Of a DNA stretch of 64,000 bases, positions 28,201-35,546 are shown one piece after another. How positions within the stretch are numbered: position 1 is the stretch's first letter; each line of letters starts with the position of its first letter. Source of the DNA: CBDCTM01 sp965222005 (GTDB taxonomy: Bacteria > Bacteroidota > Bacteroidia > Chitinophagales > Saprospiraceae); the NCBI GenBank assembly GCA_965222005.1, contig OZ244935.1:4774001-4838000 (forward strand), in the 5' to 3' direction. Below the pieces are notes generated by a model. It was not told where the DNA came from. It did not search any database and saw nothing but the letters and a program-made list of their open reading frames with translations. The translations under genes were made by a program, and so were the position numbers.

Positions 28201-28462
28201 TGTAGCTCACGGTAAGTTTGTATGGCCCGCCAACGCGCATATTGGCTATGCGGTACAGCCCGTCCAGGTTAGTGCTATTGCCATAAGCGGCACCTGAGGG
28301 AATGTGTACGGCCAATATATTCGCGCCTATCAGCGCTTCGCCATTTTGATCGGTTATCTTTCCATTCATCGAAGAGGTGGTTACCCCCTGCCCAAATGAA
28401 AGATAGCACATCATTGTCAGCAACAATGACAATAAAGCATGTTTGGTCAAACTGAATTTCAT
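25259..28462 (-). CDS. Oar-like TonB-dependent receptor with CarboxypepD_reg domain
   Basis: The 1067-residue protein starts with a signal peptide (ending YLSFGQG), a carboxypeptidase-regulatory-like domain (MNGKITDQNGEALIGANIL ... GLYRIANMRVGGPYKL), a plug domain (TVTSEQINTLPTLSRAIGD, SINGMNNRYNAIYIDGA, ISVAPFDVRVGGFAGGAIN) and a long barrel ending RWQMQVGLRYIFK, whose final strand ends in Phe-Lys. The plug sequence resembles Oar-type receptors, some of which act in protein or large-molecule transport; that link is family-based inference. No canonical TonB box is obvious. A 566-base intergenic gap with DnaA-box-like repeats lies upstream; a terminator follows. Confidence 0.93.
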   Translation of the reverse strand: MKFSLTKHALLSLLLTMMCYLSFGQGVTTSSMNGKITDQNGEALIGANILAVHIPSGAAYGNSTNLDGLYRIANMRVGGPYKLTVSYTGYEDFVKENVYLRLGQSFKFDTQLQESAYTLDDVVVLALRNDIFDGNRTGAETTVTSEQINTLPTLSRAIGDFARLTPQASVSESSDGYSISINGMNNRYNAIYIDGAVNNDVFGLSRSGTNGGQTGVSPFSLDAIEEFQISVAPFDVRVGGFAGGAINAITKSGSNNLEGTAYYLFRNDGMVRETLEDADIGAFDAKVYGASLGGPIMKDKLFFFVNAEIQREETPLPFDFNDYDGDSDEAALANLVSKLNGFGYDPGPYDNSKAFLDSEKITAKLDWNINQDHKLTLRHSYVHGENLEAVQSNNRTINFLNASEFFDTKTNTTSLELNSLISPTIANSLTIGYTAVRDDRDPFGDPFPFVEISDGPGTIFFGSEQFSTANALDQDIFTISDNLEFYKGKHTITVGTHNEFYKVYNLFIPFNFGSYEYLSVDDFLNDVTPDGYIRSFSLRDNVTGDGSRAGVEFKAAQFGLYVQDEFQVTNDFKLTGGIRVDVPTFDETPLNQEFNDSTIAKIEQFYDLKGAKTGEFIKTQFLISPRVGFNWDLTGEQKTQLRGGVGIFTSRVPLVWPGGAYNNNGLNRGTIFFTDSFNPQWDNQPPGDINPDTAEPSGDVDLFAEDFKLPQVLKFNLALDHKLPWGMIGNVDFLYNKTLNNVLYKNVNLRPSTENLEGTGDTRPIYNRRDEIDDTYGRIIWADNTDEGFTYNISATLTKPFDNGFTGMFSYSYGMAKSIFDGTSSQNSSQWRGLNTVRGRNIDQPLTVSDFAAGHRVIGAFSYRHDWNEGKNAGTTISLFWESLQGNPYTYIYDSGNLTSEDSRERSLIYVPNNENDIVLVDDIGGAGTAAEQWAALDAFINADDYLKDRRGKYTERNASRAPWSNVMDLKLMQDFSLLAGGKRHTFQVSFDIFNFTNLINKDWGRRHFVLSQFELLNFEGFQDGTNIPTFTFDGVDDNDPSSGFFDDSGISSSRWQMQVGLRYIFK

Positions 28463-29028
28463 AGAGAAATGTTTTTGATTAAAAAATAGGTATTCACCTA
28501 AAGCAAAAGTGAACGCATAGGCAATGATAGCCTATTTGTGTAAGCAAATATTTAATTCTGGGTTAAATGATCAGCAATGAGATATGTGGGACTATATTTG
28601 GTGACTCCGGCAGACTCGCCGGTGCTGATAGTGTTTCGTTGAAGTTAAGAATGCTTGTTTGATTATGTAAAGGTACACAATTAGGAGACGAAATTGCCTA
28701 CTTTTCCCTCAATATTAGTAGCCGCAGGATAATTTTTATCCACATTTTGTGGATAAAATTAATTGCAATACTAATACGTACTACTTTTTATAAAATAATT
28801 GAACAACATCCTGCCGATTTTTTGTAATTTTCCCTGTATTTTAAGCAAATTCAGGCTTATCTGCGCAAAACCCTTAGAAACTGTGGTGAAATTTTTTGTA
28901 GCGTATTTTTTCTCAGAGGACGCTATTTTTAAGCAGAAAAGCCACATAAAAAAATCAGTGACATGTTTCAAAACAGTTTCTTAGATCCCCACTTTTTCAA
29001 ACATCTTTATCCAATAGTCCTATCAGCG
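28463..29028. other. 566-base divergent intergenic region
   Basis: This gap between divergent genes holds no supportable gene. Apart from the paired DnaA boxes (listed separately) it contains a short inverted repeat ATAGGC...GCCTAT (about 28518-28535), a TATATTTG promoter-like sequence near 28594-28601 and a very AT-rich segment from about 28760 to 28860. Confidence 0.6.
28736..28756. repeat. Inverted pair of consensus DnaA boxes
   Basis: TTATCCACA (28736-28744) and TGTGGATAA (28748-28756) are exact copies of the DnaA-box consensus in opposite orientation, separated by TTT, next to AT-rich DNA. It could be an origin element, a DnaA-regulated or DnaA-titrating site, or simply a stable hairpin. 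Confidence 0.55.
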
Positions 29029-31617
29029 ATGAAAAAATCACTACTCTCTCTGGCTTTTTGCTTTGCGGCTTTTCTTTTGCCGGCCCAAAGTTCCAATATT
29101 GTCATTTCCGAAATCATGTACAACAATCCCGGTGTGGATTCCATGGAATACCTGGAAATTTACAACAAAGGCGCAACTGCCGTTAATTTGGATGGTTGGC
29201 ACTTCAGTAGAGGTATCAATTTTCTCTTTCCTGCTGTCAGTATTGACCCCGGCCAGTTTATGGTGGTCGCAGTCGATTCGGCTGCCTTCCGCAATGTCTT
29301 TGGCTTTGGTGCAATGCAATGGCTGAGTGGCTCGCTAAGCAACAATGGCGAATTGGTCGAACTGCTAGACCACCTCACCAATTTTGTAGATTCCGTCCGG
29401 TATGATGACATCGATCCCTGGCCTACTAATGCCGATGGCCCCGGAAGTTCGCTGGTGCTATGCGACTATGATTCTGACAATGCCGATCCTGCCAATTGGC
29501 AAGCCGCCAATACCGATAATGGCATCTCTATTGCCGGCAATCCGCTCTTTGCCAACCCAGGGGCCGATTCCGATTGCGCCACCGGCCCCATCGTTGGCTT
29601 TCTCAACCCCACCTTTACCCGCCTTGAAAATAGCGGCGTCTTAAGCATCGGACTTACACTTTCCAATGGAAATACTAACCAGACACAAGTCCAGGTGATG
29701 ATCAACACCTTCAACTCAACGGCCACTCAAGGCACTGATTTCACCCTCACAAACAATTCCGCCATCTTTGTAGCGGGTATGGAAAAGGATACCCAATTCA
29801 TCGACTTTTCGATAATTGATGATACCGAGCAGGAAGCTGTTGAGATGGCTGAGTTAGCTATCACCAGCGTGGATAATGGTGGCACGCTCGATCCACTGGC
29901 CAATAGCGTCATCGTCAACATTATTGATAACGATACTCCGCTTTCCCGCCATTTGATTATTTCCGGCGTTTACGATGCACAGCCGGCAGCCTCTGGTGCA
30001 AAAGGAGTAGAATTTTATGCGCTAGATAATATTGCCGATCTCAGCATCTACGGTTTCGGATCTGCCAACAACGGCAATGGCTCTGATGGGCAGGAGTTTT
30101 CTTTTCCGACAATGACTGTTGACAGCGGAAGTTGTCTGTATGTAGCTGCGGATTCGATGCTGTTTGCGGAATTCTTTGGTTTCAATGCAGACTTTGTATC
30201 CGGTGCTTCCAATATCAACGGGGATGATGCCATTGAGCTGTTTGAAAATGGCATTGTCATAGATGTGTTTGGAGATATTGATATGGACGGCTCCGGAACC
30301 AGTTGGGAATATACCGATGGTTTTGTGTACCGTAGAGACGGAAGCGGCCCGGATGGTAGTGCTTTTGTGGAAAGCAACTGGATTTATAGTGGGATCGATG
30401 CCCTGCAGAATGTACCCAATAATGCAGCCGCTACTACTCCTTTTCCCGTTTGCAGCTATTCTTTTTTGCCTAATACGGAAATAGATGCCGTGAATGATGT
30501 AGTTACTACAGCCATTAATACCGCTGTAACCATTGATTTTTTAGCAAATGATGACCAACCCAATGGCCTTCAATCTCTCGATCTGTTAAGCACTGGAACC
30601 CTTGGCACAGCGATGCTCGATGGAGCCAACCAAATGATAGAATATACGCCCAATACCGACATCTGTGGGACAGATATGTTTCTGTATGAAATTTGTGACG
30701 CGTTTAGCTGTGACACAGCTCAGGTAACCGTCCATATTGAGTGCCCTACTGTGTATCCGCTAACGGATATCGGGGTACTTATCGCCGATTCGGATGGCAA
30801 TGGCATTGCCGATTCCATCGATCAGACTGCGGAGATTCGCGGGGTAGTCTATGGGATCGATTTGCGGGGAGGGGACGGCGTTCAGTTTACCCTGATTGAC
30901 AATACCGGGGGCATTGCAGTCTTTGATTTCGATATCAATTACTACAATGTTCAGGAAGGCGATGGATTGGCTGTACAGGGAAAGGTGAATCAGTTTAACG
31001 GCCTCACTCAGTTTAGGCCCGACACTATTATCACCATCAACACAGGCAATATGCTGGTTGCGCCCACCATAGTTACTGCCTTTGACGAAAGCATCGAATC
31101 GCAGCTGATAAAGCTGGAGGCCGTTAGGCTTATCGATGCTGCTGAATGGACCAACTCCGGTTCAGGCTTTAACGTTCGCCTCACCAACGGAACCGACACA
31201 TTTACCATGCGCATTGATAATGATGTCGATATTTTTGGCATGGCGCCCATTACTGGTTTGATGGATGTAACCGGTATTGGCAGTCAGTTTGACTCTTCAC
31301 AGCCTTATGATGATGGCTATCAGATCATGCCCCGCTATCTACCCGATCTCGATATTATTGAATCGTTGCCAGAGCCCGTATTGCCGTCTTTTATCAATTT
31401 TTTCCCAAATCCTGCTGAAAATCTGCTCCATATCAAAAGCTCTAAAGCACTGGACGAAATAGCCATCAGCAATATGCTGGGCCAAGTCATCACCACCACC
31501 ATCGAGCAACCCCCCGGCAGTCTGTACATTGACTTGTCAGGATTTCAAAGCGGCCTGTACATCATTAGCTTTCGGCAAGGGCAGCAGGTATGGACCAGCA
31601 AGTTGGTAAAGCAATAG
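29029..31617 (+). CDS. Lamin-tail-domain multidomain surface protein with T9SS sorting domain
   Basis: The ATG at 29029 begins a signal peptide (MKKSLLSLAFCFAAFLLPAQ); an upstream in-frame start at 28963 is rejected. Domains in order: a lamin-tail domain (about 22-130, ISEIMYNNPGVDSMEYLEIYN), a Calx-beta-like domain (about 190-290, GTDFTLTNNSAIFVAGM ... IIDNDTP), a second lamin-tail-like domain (about 300-440), a cadherin/Ig-like repeat (about 450-560, VTIDFLANDDQPNG ... CGTDMFLYEICD), an OB-fold-like region (about 565-770, TAEIRGVVYGIDLRGGDGVQF) and a T9SS sorting domain (INFFPNPAENLLHI to the end). A surface-exposed adhesin-like or extracellular nucleic-acid-related role is possible; not established. 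Confidence 0.88.
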   Translation: MKKSLLSLAFCFAAFLLPAQSSNIVISEIMYNNPGVDSMEYLEIYNKGATAVNLDGWHFSRGINFLFPAVSIDPGQFMVVAVDSAAFRNVFGFGAMQWLSGSLSNNGELVELLDHLTNFVDSVRYDDIDPWPTNADGPGSSLVLCDYDSDNADPANWQAANTDNGISIAGNPLFANPGADSDCATGPIVGFLNPTFTRLENSGVLSIGLTLSNGNTNQTQVQVMINTFNSTATQGTDFTLTNNSAIFVAGMEKDTQFIDFSIIDDTEQEAVEMAELAITSVDNGGTLDPLANSVIVNIIDNDTPLSRHLIISGVYDAQPAASGAKGVEFYALDNIADLSIYGFGSANNGNGSDGQEFSFPTMTVDSGSCLYVAADSMLFAEFFGFNADFVSGASNINGDDAIELFENGIVIDVFGDIDMDGSGTSWEYTDGFVYRRDGSGPDGSAFVESNWIYSGIDALQNVPNNAAATTPFPVCSYSFLPNTEIDAVNDVVTTAINTAVTIDFLANDDQPNGLQSLDLLSTGTLGTAMLDGANQMIEYTPNTDICGTDMFLYEICDAFSCDTAQVTVHIECPTVYPLTDIGVLIADSDGNGIADSIDQTAEIRGVVYGIDLRGGDGVQFTLIDNTGGIAVFDFDINYYNVQEGDGLAVQGKVNQFNGLTQFRPDTIITINTGNMLVAPTIVTAFDESIESQLIKLEAVRLIDAAEWTNSGSGFNVRLTNGTDTFTMRIDNDVDIFGMAPITGLMDVTGIGSQFDSSQPYDDGYQIMPRYLPDLDIIESLPEPVLPSFINFFPNPAENLLHIKSSKALDEIAISNMLGQVITTTIEQPPGSLYIDLSGFQSGLYIISFRQGQQVWTSKLVKQ

Positions 31618-31651
31618 ACTGCACAAGAACCAGCAAAACACGATCTCACGG

Positions 31652-32332
31652 ATGAACTGTAGAATTTATCTCCTCGCAATAATTATGATAATGTTTTTCG
31701 CGCGGTGCAACAATGCCTTTTACCCTCCGTCAGGCACCCATGCCTATCCCACACGCCTCAACGATAAACCGCCCGCAGAACCCGGCAAGTGTTACCAAAA
31801 ATGCCTGATATCGGAAAAGCTTGAGCAGGAAACCTATCAATTAGCTATTTACACCGGCAATACTCCGGAAGAAGACCAAGCTTTTCTGGCTACTAAAACC
31901 ATTACCATCCGGCCGGCTTCCACAAAATGGGTCAAAAAAAGGGCAGATCGAAACTGCCGTTCCTCCAACCCGGATGACTGCCTCGTTTGGTGTTTGGTAG
32001 AAACGCCAGCCCAAACCAGGGAGCTAAGGTATGTAACCGACACTTTGCAGCTGACATCCTTCAAACTGGAGGACATCACGGTCAACCATATTGTGAAAAG
32101 AGGCGGTTTCAGGGAATGGGTGGAAGTAGTTTGCCACAACAAAATTGATCAGCGGCTGCTCAATTCCGTTTGCCAGCAATTATATATTGCCGGAGCTATC
32201 ACCACCTGCGATGTTACAGGAGTCAATGATCCAACATTGCAGGCTGCCCTGTCTGCCTACCAAAGGACAAATCAGCTGCCTGTGGGCTCTTTCAATATCC
32301 CTACCCTACAGCATATGGGCCTTCAATACTAA
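31652..32332 (+). CDS. Lipoprotein with peptidoglycan-binding-like C-terminus
   Basis: A lipobox (IIMIMFFARCNN) shows a lipoprotein of 226 residues. The middle (about 40-160) is a cysteine-containing region I do not recognise (GKCYQKCLISEKLEQETYQL, NCRSSNPDDCLVWCLVETP). The end (about 165-226) resembles a PG_binding_1 domain: LLNSVCQQLYIAGAITTCDV, DPTLQAALSAYQRTNQLPVG and IPTLQHMGL. It follows the lamin-tail gene by 34 bases and its stop codon shares bases with the stop of the convergent phosphoribosyltransferase gene. Probably tethers something to the cell wall. Confidence 0.75.
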   Translation: MNCRIYLLAIIMIMFFARCNNAFYPPSGTHAYPTRLNDKPPAEPGKCYQKCLISEKLEQETYQLAIYTGNTPEEDQAFLATKTITIRPASTKWVKKRADRNCRSSNPDDCLVWCLVETPAQTRELRYVTDTLQLTSFKLEDITVNHIVKRGGFREWVEVVCHNKIDQRLLNSVCQQLYIAGAITTCDVTGVNDPTLQAALSAYQRTNQLPVGSFNIPTLQHMGLQY

Positions 32333-32823
32333 TGCAAAAAAACAGCAGCTTCTTTGGCTTTCAGTATCTGTACATCGATGTTTTCCTGGATAGTGGTGGC
32401 CAGCGACATGCCCACATAATCTACTTTGATGGGAAATGATTTGTGCTTTCGATCCACCAGCACGGCCACTTCCACCTTTTTGGGTAACACCTCGAGCAGA
32501 GGTTTGCAGGCATAAAAAATGGTGCGACCGGTATTGGCTACATCATCTACCACAATCACTACTTTGCCTTGCAAATCTTCCTTTGGTATTCCCAGTACGA
32601 TCTCCTTTTCAAGCGGATTGGCCGGGCTGAGCCGGATACGTGTCAGTACAATTGGCATATCTGTAAGGCTTTGGAGCTTGCGGTGCAGCAGCTTGGCAAA
32701 ACCCATCCCGTTGTTGTTGATGCCGGCTAATATGAGCCCCTTTTCTTCATAGTTTTGTTCCAAAATTTCGTAGGCCAGCCGTTCAATCTTCTGCCTGATC
32801 TGGGTATGGTCAAGTAATTTCAT
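32329..32823 (-). CDS. PyrR-like phosphoribosyltransferase
   Basis: The 164-residue protein is a type I phosphoribosyltransferase with the PRPP loop VVIVVDDVANTGRTI near residue 90 and a PyrR-like overall layout (GLILAGINNNGMGFAKLL early, VAVLVDRKHKSFPIKVDYVG late). PyrR proteins are uracil phosphoribosyltransferases and, in Gram-positives, RNA-binding attenuators; whether this one regulates is not visible. Its stop (32329-32331) overlaps the stop of the convergent lipoprotein gene. Confidence 0.88.
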   Translation of the reverse strand: MKLLDHTQIRQKIERLAYEILEQNYEEKGLILAGINNNGMGFAKLLHRKLQSLTDMPIVLTRIRLSPANPLEKEIVLGIPKEDLQGKVVIVVDDVANTGRTIFYACKPLLEVLPKKVEVAVLVDRKHKSFPIKVDYVGMSLATTIQENIDVQILKAKEAAVFLH

Positions 32824-32934
32824 GGCAGCAAAATAAAGAATTTTACGGCACTTTCATCGTATTGCATACAGCCAGGCTTTCCATAGTCCTTTGTCCCCTT
32901 TCGTCTTTGGGGAGGCTGGCTTAATCCAATAATA

Positions 32935-32965
32935 TTGCGTTTCCGAACACTTGAACGTATCTTTA
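32935..32965 (+). promoter_or_regulatory. Candidate promoter of the Spo0M-like gene
   Basis: TTG (32935-32937), 20 bases, then TATCTTTA (32958-32965; 7 of 8 match to TAnnTTTG), 42 bases before the chosen start. Confidence 0.35.
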
Positions 32966-33007
32966 GCCTACCAAAATCAATTTGTTAAGCACCGTTCAAA
33001 ACTAATT

Positions 33008-33472
33008 ATGCTTGGAAAAGTAAAACGCTGGCTAGGTATAGAAGGAGTCAAATTGGAACTCCTGCTGCCGGAAGCACTGGAGGCAGAAGCTGGTGAGCTG
33101 CCGGGCAAAATCCGCTTTTTGTCGATGAACGAACAGCGCATCCGATCGATAGAAGTTAAAATGGTGGAGCGCTATACGCGTGGACGAGGCAAAAACAGAT
33201 CGACCGACGAATATGAGCTGGGCAGCATTCGGCTCGAAAGGTCCATTCCAATTCCTGCCAATGAGGTGGTAGAGGTCGATTTTAAATTACCTTTTGAGCT
33301 TACCAAATCCGAAATGGATGAGTTGGGCGATCAAAACATCCTGTTCGGCGGGTTGGTGAATGCGGCAAAATGGGTGGGCGGTGTACATTCTCAATACACG
33401 ATAATTGCTGAAGCCGATGTGGAAGGCACGGCACTCAATCCCTTTGACAAGCAGCGTATATCAATCAAGTAA
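33008..33472 (+). CDS. Spo0M/arrestin-like protein
   Basis: From the ATG at 33008 the protein has 154 residues starting MLGKVKRWLGIEGVKLELLL. It resembles the Spo0M family, arrestin-like beta-sandwich proteins: an N-terminal GIEGVKLEL strand, GKIRFLSMNEQRIRSIEVKM, and IPIPANEVVEVDFKLPFELT. It is shorter than typical Spo0M (about 250 residues), so it contains one arrestin-like lobe. A start at 32951 would add 19 residues unlike the family. Role outside sporulating bacteria is not established. Confidence 0.72.
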   Translation: MLGKVKRWLGIEGVKLELLLPEALEAEAGELPGKIRFLSMNEQRIRSIEVKMVERYTRGRGKNRSTDEYELGSIRLERSIPIPANEVVEVDFKLPFELTKSEMDELGDQNILFGGLVNAAKWVGGVHSQYTIIAEADVEGTALNPFDKQRISIK

Positions 33473-33492
33473 ATTTAGCGGTATATAGTACA

Positions 33493-33530
33493 AGCAATTG
33501 GGATTGGCTACCACTCATCAGGCGCCTGAG
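33493..33530 (+). repeat. Dispersed repeat family 2, copy 1
   Basis: This segment after the Spo0M-like stop matches the reverse complement of 46951-46990: the core of 29 bases differs at one position (it contains GGATTGGCTA[C/T]CACTCATC). Each copy lies at or just past a stop codon. Confidence 0.65.
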
Positions 33531-33601
33531 CTATAAATATCCGGTGGCCATACACAGCGATTGGATCACTTCCTTTCACACTCACTTCCTCCCCCTAGCG
33601 G

Positions 33602-34135
33602 TTATTCTTTCTTTTGGGTTTCAAAACTTTTGATAATTTCATCATCTGATTTGCCTAAATTGTCCAGCAAAAAGCGGGTATCATCGGCAAAGTCATCATT
33701 GGGGTATTTGGCGAGAAAGCTTTCGTAAATAGCTTTGGCTTCCTGCGTTTTTTTCAAGTCATTATCAAGGGTAAAGGCCTTTAAAAATAAGGCTTGAGGT
33801 GCTTTTTCATGATTGGGAAATTTGTTGTAAATCCAATCATAAAACTCTAAAGCTTCGTTATATTTTTGAATGGAACGAGCCGTTTCACCGGCTTTGAAGA
33901 GCAAATCGGCGCTCTGGCTATTCTCCGGATTCGCTTTGGCGAAGGCAGCGCAAGCCTCTACATATTGGGCAGCCACAGCCTTGTCGAGCACATTGGTTTG
34001 CTCGTTGTACATTTTGCCGCGTAAGGCATCAATGTCCGAAATCGTCAGATTGGACGTGGCCGCATTTTGGGAGCTATCGTTTTGGCAGGCTGCAAAAATC
34101 AGGCAGGCAAAGAGTATCGAAGTGAGTACTTTCAT
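33602..34135 (-). CDS. TPR-like lipoprotein
   Basis: Start at 34135 gives 177 residues with a lipoprotein signal (MKVLTSILFACLIFAACQND). The rest is tetratricopeptide-like: AAQYVEACAAFAKANPENSQSADLLFKAGE (quoted as parts AAQYVEACAAFAKANP and SADLLFKAGE), YNEALEFYDWIYNKFPNHEKAP, and AIYESFLAKYPNDDFADDTR, the periodicity of YbgF/BamD-like TPR proteins. It probably scaffolds an envelope complex. The upstream extension to 34219 is lysine-rich and unlikely to be translated. Confidence 0.8.
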   Translation of the reverse strand: MKVLTSILFACLIFAACQNDSSQNAATSNLTISDIDALRGKMYNEQTNVLDKAVAAQYVEACAAFAKANPENSQSADLLFKAGETARSIQKYNEALEFYDWIYNKFPNHEKAPQALFLKAFTLDNDLKKTQEAKAIYESFLAKYPNDDFADDTRFLLDNLGKSDDEIIKSFETQKKE

Positions 34136-34233
34136 AATATAAATTAACAATTTGTTTTTGATAAAATTGATTCTCCGGCGTTTAATAATCAAAATTAATT
34201 TCTTTTTTTGTTTTAGCAAAATACCTTCATCCT

Positions 34234-35535
34234 ATGCTACGCTTTCTGATGGGTCTGACTCTACTGCTTTGCCTGACCAGCTGCCAAAAAAAATACCAAC
34301 GCTCCTTTCTAAAGGAGCTAAACCCGGCCTCTTCTCCACTGCCTGGCGCCTATCAAACCAGCCAGCCCTGCCGCGACAAGCTGAACTACAGACCCGACCC
34401 GGCTCATATCGAGCACAGCCCCGTAAAGTACTTGCGAGTGAATTTCCATATCATGCGCAAAGGGGACGGCAGCGGCAATTTCGACGAAAAAACGGGGCGC
34501 ATTTTCATCAATCAGGTGATGGATGCTGCCAATGACAAGCTGAGGCGCAATAAGAAGATGAATTTGCCACTAGGCAATAACACCCCCGTATTGCCCATGC
34601 GCTACCAATATGTGCTCACCCCCCAGCCGAATGTTCCCGATGACGATGGCATCTATTTTCACTATGATGACGACCTCTACTATATGATTGCCGGCGGCAA
34701 AGATCAAAATAATTTCAGCCATTCGGTTTACAAAAAATACGGTATTCAAAAAGATACCGTGCTCAATGTCTTTGTAATGGGCATTCATGTGGACAGCCTC
34801 CGATCGAAGACCTACCGGCCGGGCGACCGAGGGGTGGGATTTGGAGCCTGGTGCAAAGTTACCGGCTGGCATTACGGCGTACAGGATACCGTTTTGCGAA
34901 AGGGCAAACCCCAGCCCCGCAAGGGAAAGTGGTATGCTCAAAAATTGCTGAACCACGAAATTGGCCATTGCCTCGGAATGCGCCATACCTGGCGCGGCAA
35001 TGATGGCTGCGACGATACGCCCAACCATCCCAATTGCTGGAATAAATCCAAAACCAGTCCCTGCGATTCCCTTTGGAGCAACAACTTCATGGATTATAAT
35101 ACGCATGCCAGTGCCTGGTCGCCCTGCCAGATAGCTATCATCCAACACAACTTCATCCATCGCCGCAGGCTGCGCCGCCTGCTTGAGCCGCGGTGGTGCC
35201 ATTTGGATGAAAGCAAAACGATACGGATTGCGCAGCAGATTCATTGGCCGGCGGCAAAAGACCTGGAAGGGAATCTGGTGATCGAAGAGGGTGGCGAATT
35301 GCACCTATATTGTCAGCTCTCGATGCCGAAGGGAGCAAAGATCACTGTGTTTCCCAATGCCCGACTGCTGCTGCATGGGGCTACCATCTTTAATGATTGC
35401 GGAGAAAAATGGCAAGGCATCGAAGTGCTAAAGCGAGGCAACAAAGCGGGGCAGGTAATAGTAGATGGCCAGTCCTCTATTGCGGATGTAGTCCATGAGA
35501 TAGCTATTGAATCGAAAGAGAAGGGAAGCCCATAG
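34234..35535 (+). CDS. Metzincin-type zinc metalloprotease lipoprotein, M43-like
   Basis: A lipobox (LLLCLTSCQKK) precedes a protease domain with the metzincin zinc motif HEIGHCLGMRH near residue 241, a following GNDGCDDTPNHPNCW disulfide-rich segment and a Met-turn NNFMDYN, the pattern of M43 (pappalysin-like) enzymes. The last about 100 residues look like the start of a right-handed beta-helix (GNLVIEEGGELHLYCQLSMP, KITVFPNARLLLHGATI, NDCGEKWQGIEVL). In related proteins this motif is normally followed by many more repeats and a T9SS domain; here the protein stops after IESKEKGSP, 11 bases before the end of the convergent gene, so it may be truncated. Confidence 0.82.
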   Translation: MLRFLMGLTLLLCLTSCQKKYQRSFLKELNPASSPLPGAYQTSQPCRDKLNYRPDPAHIEHSPVKYLRVNFHIMRKGDGSGNFDEKTGRIFINQVMDAANDKLRRNKKMNLPLGNNTPVLPMRYQYVLTPQPNVPDDDGIYFHYDDDLYYMIAGGKDQNNFSHSVYKKYGIQKDTVLNVFVMGIHVDSLRSKTYRPGDRGVGFGAWCKVTGWHYGVQDTVLRKGKPQPRKGKWYAQKLLNHEIGHCLGMRHTWRGNDGCDDTPNHPNCWNKSKTSPCDSLWSNNFMDYNTHASAWSPCQIAIIQHNFIHRRRLRRLLEPRWCHLDESKTIRIAQQIHWPAAKDLEGNLVIEEGGELHLYCQLSMPKGAKITVFPNARLLLHGATIFNDCGEKWQGIEVLKRGNKAGQVIVDGQSSIADVVHEIAIESKEKGSP

Positions 35536-35546
35536 GCAGCAAGGAG

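Noticed and set aside
34570..35304. 244-codon minus-strand frame opposite the metalloprotease
   Set aside because: Shadow; the plus-strand frame carries the HExxH zinc motif.
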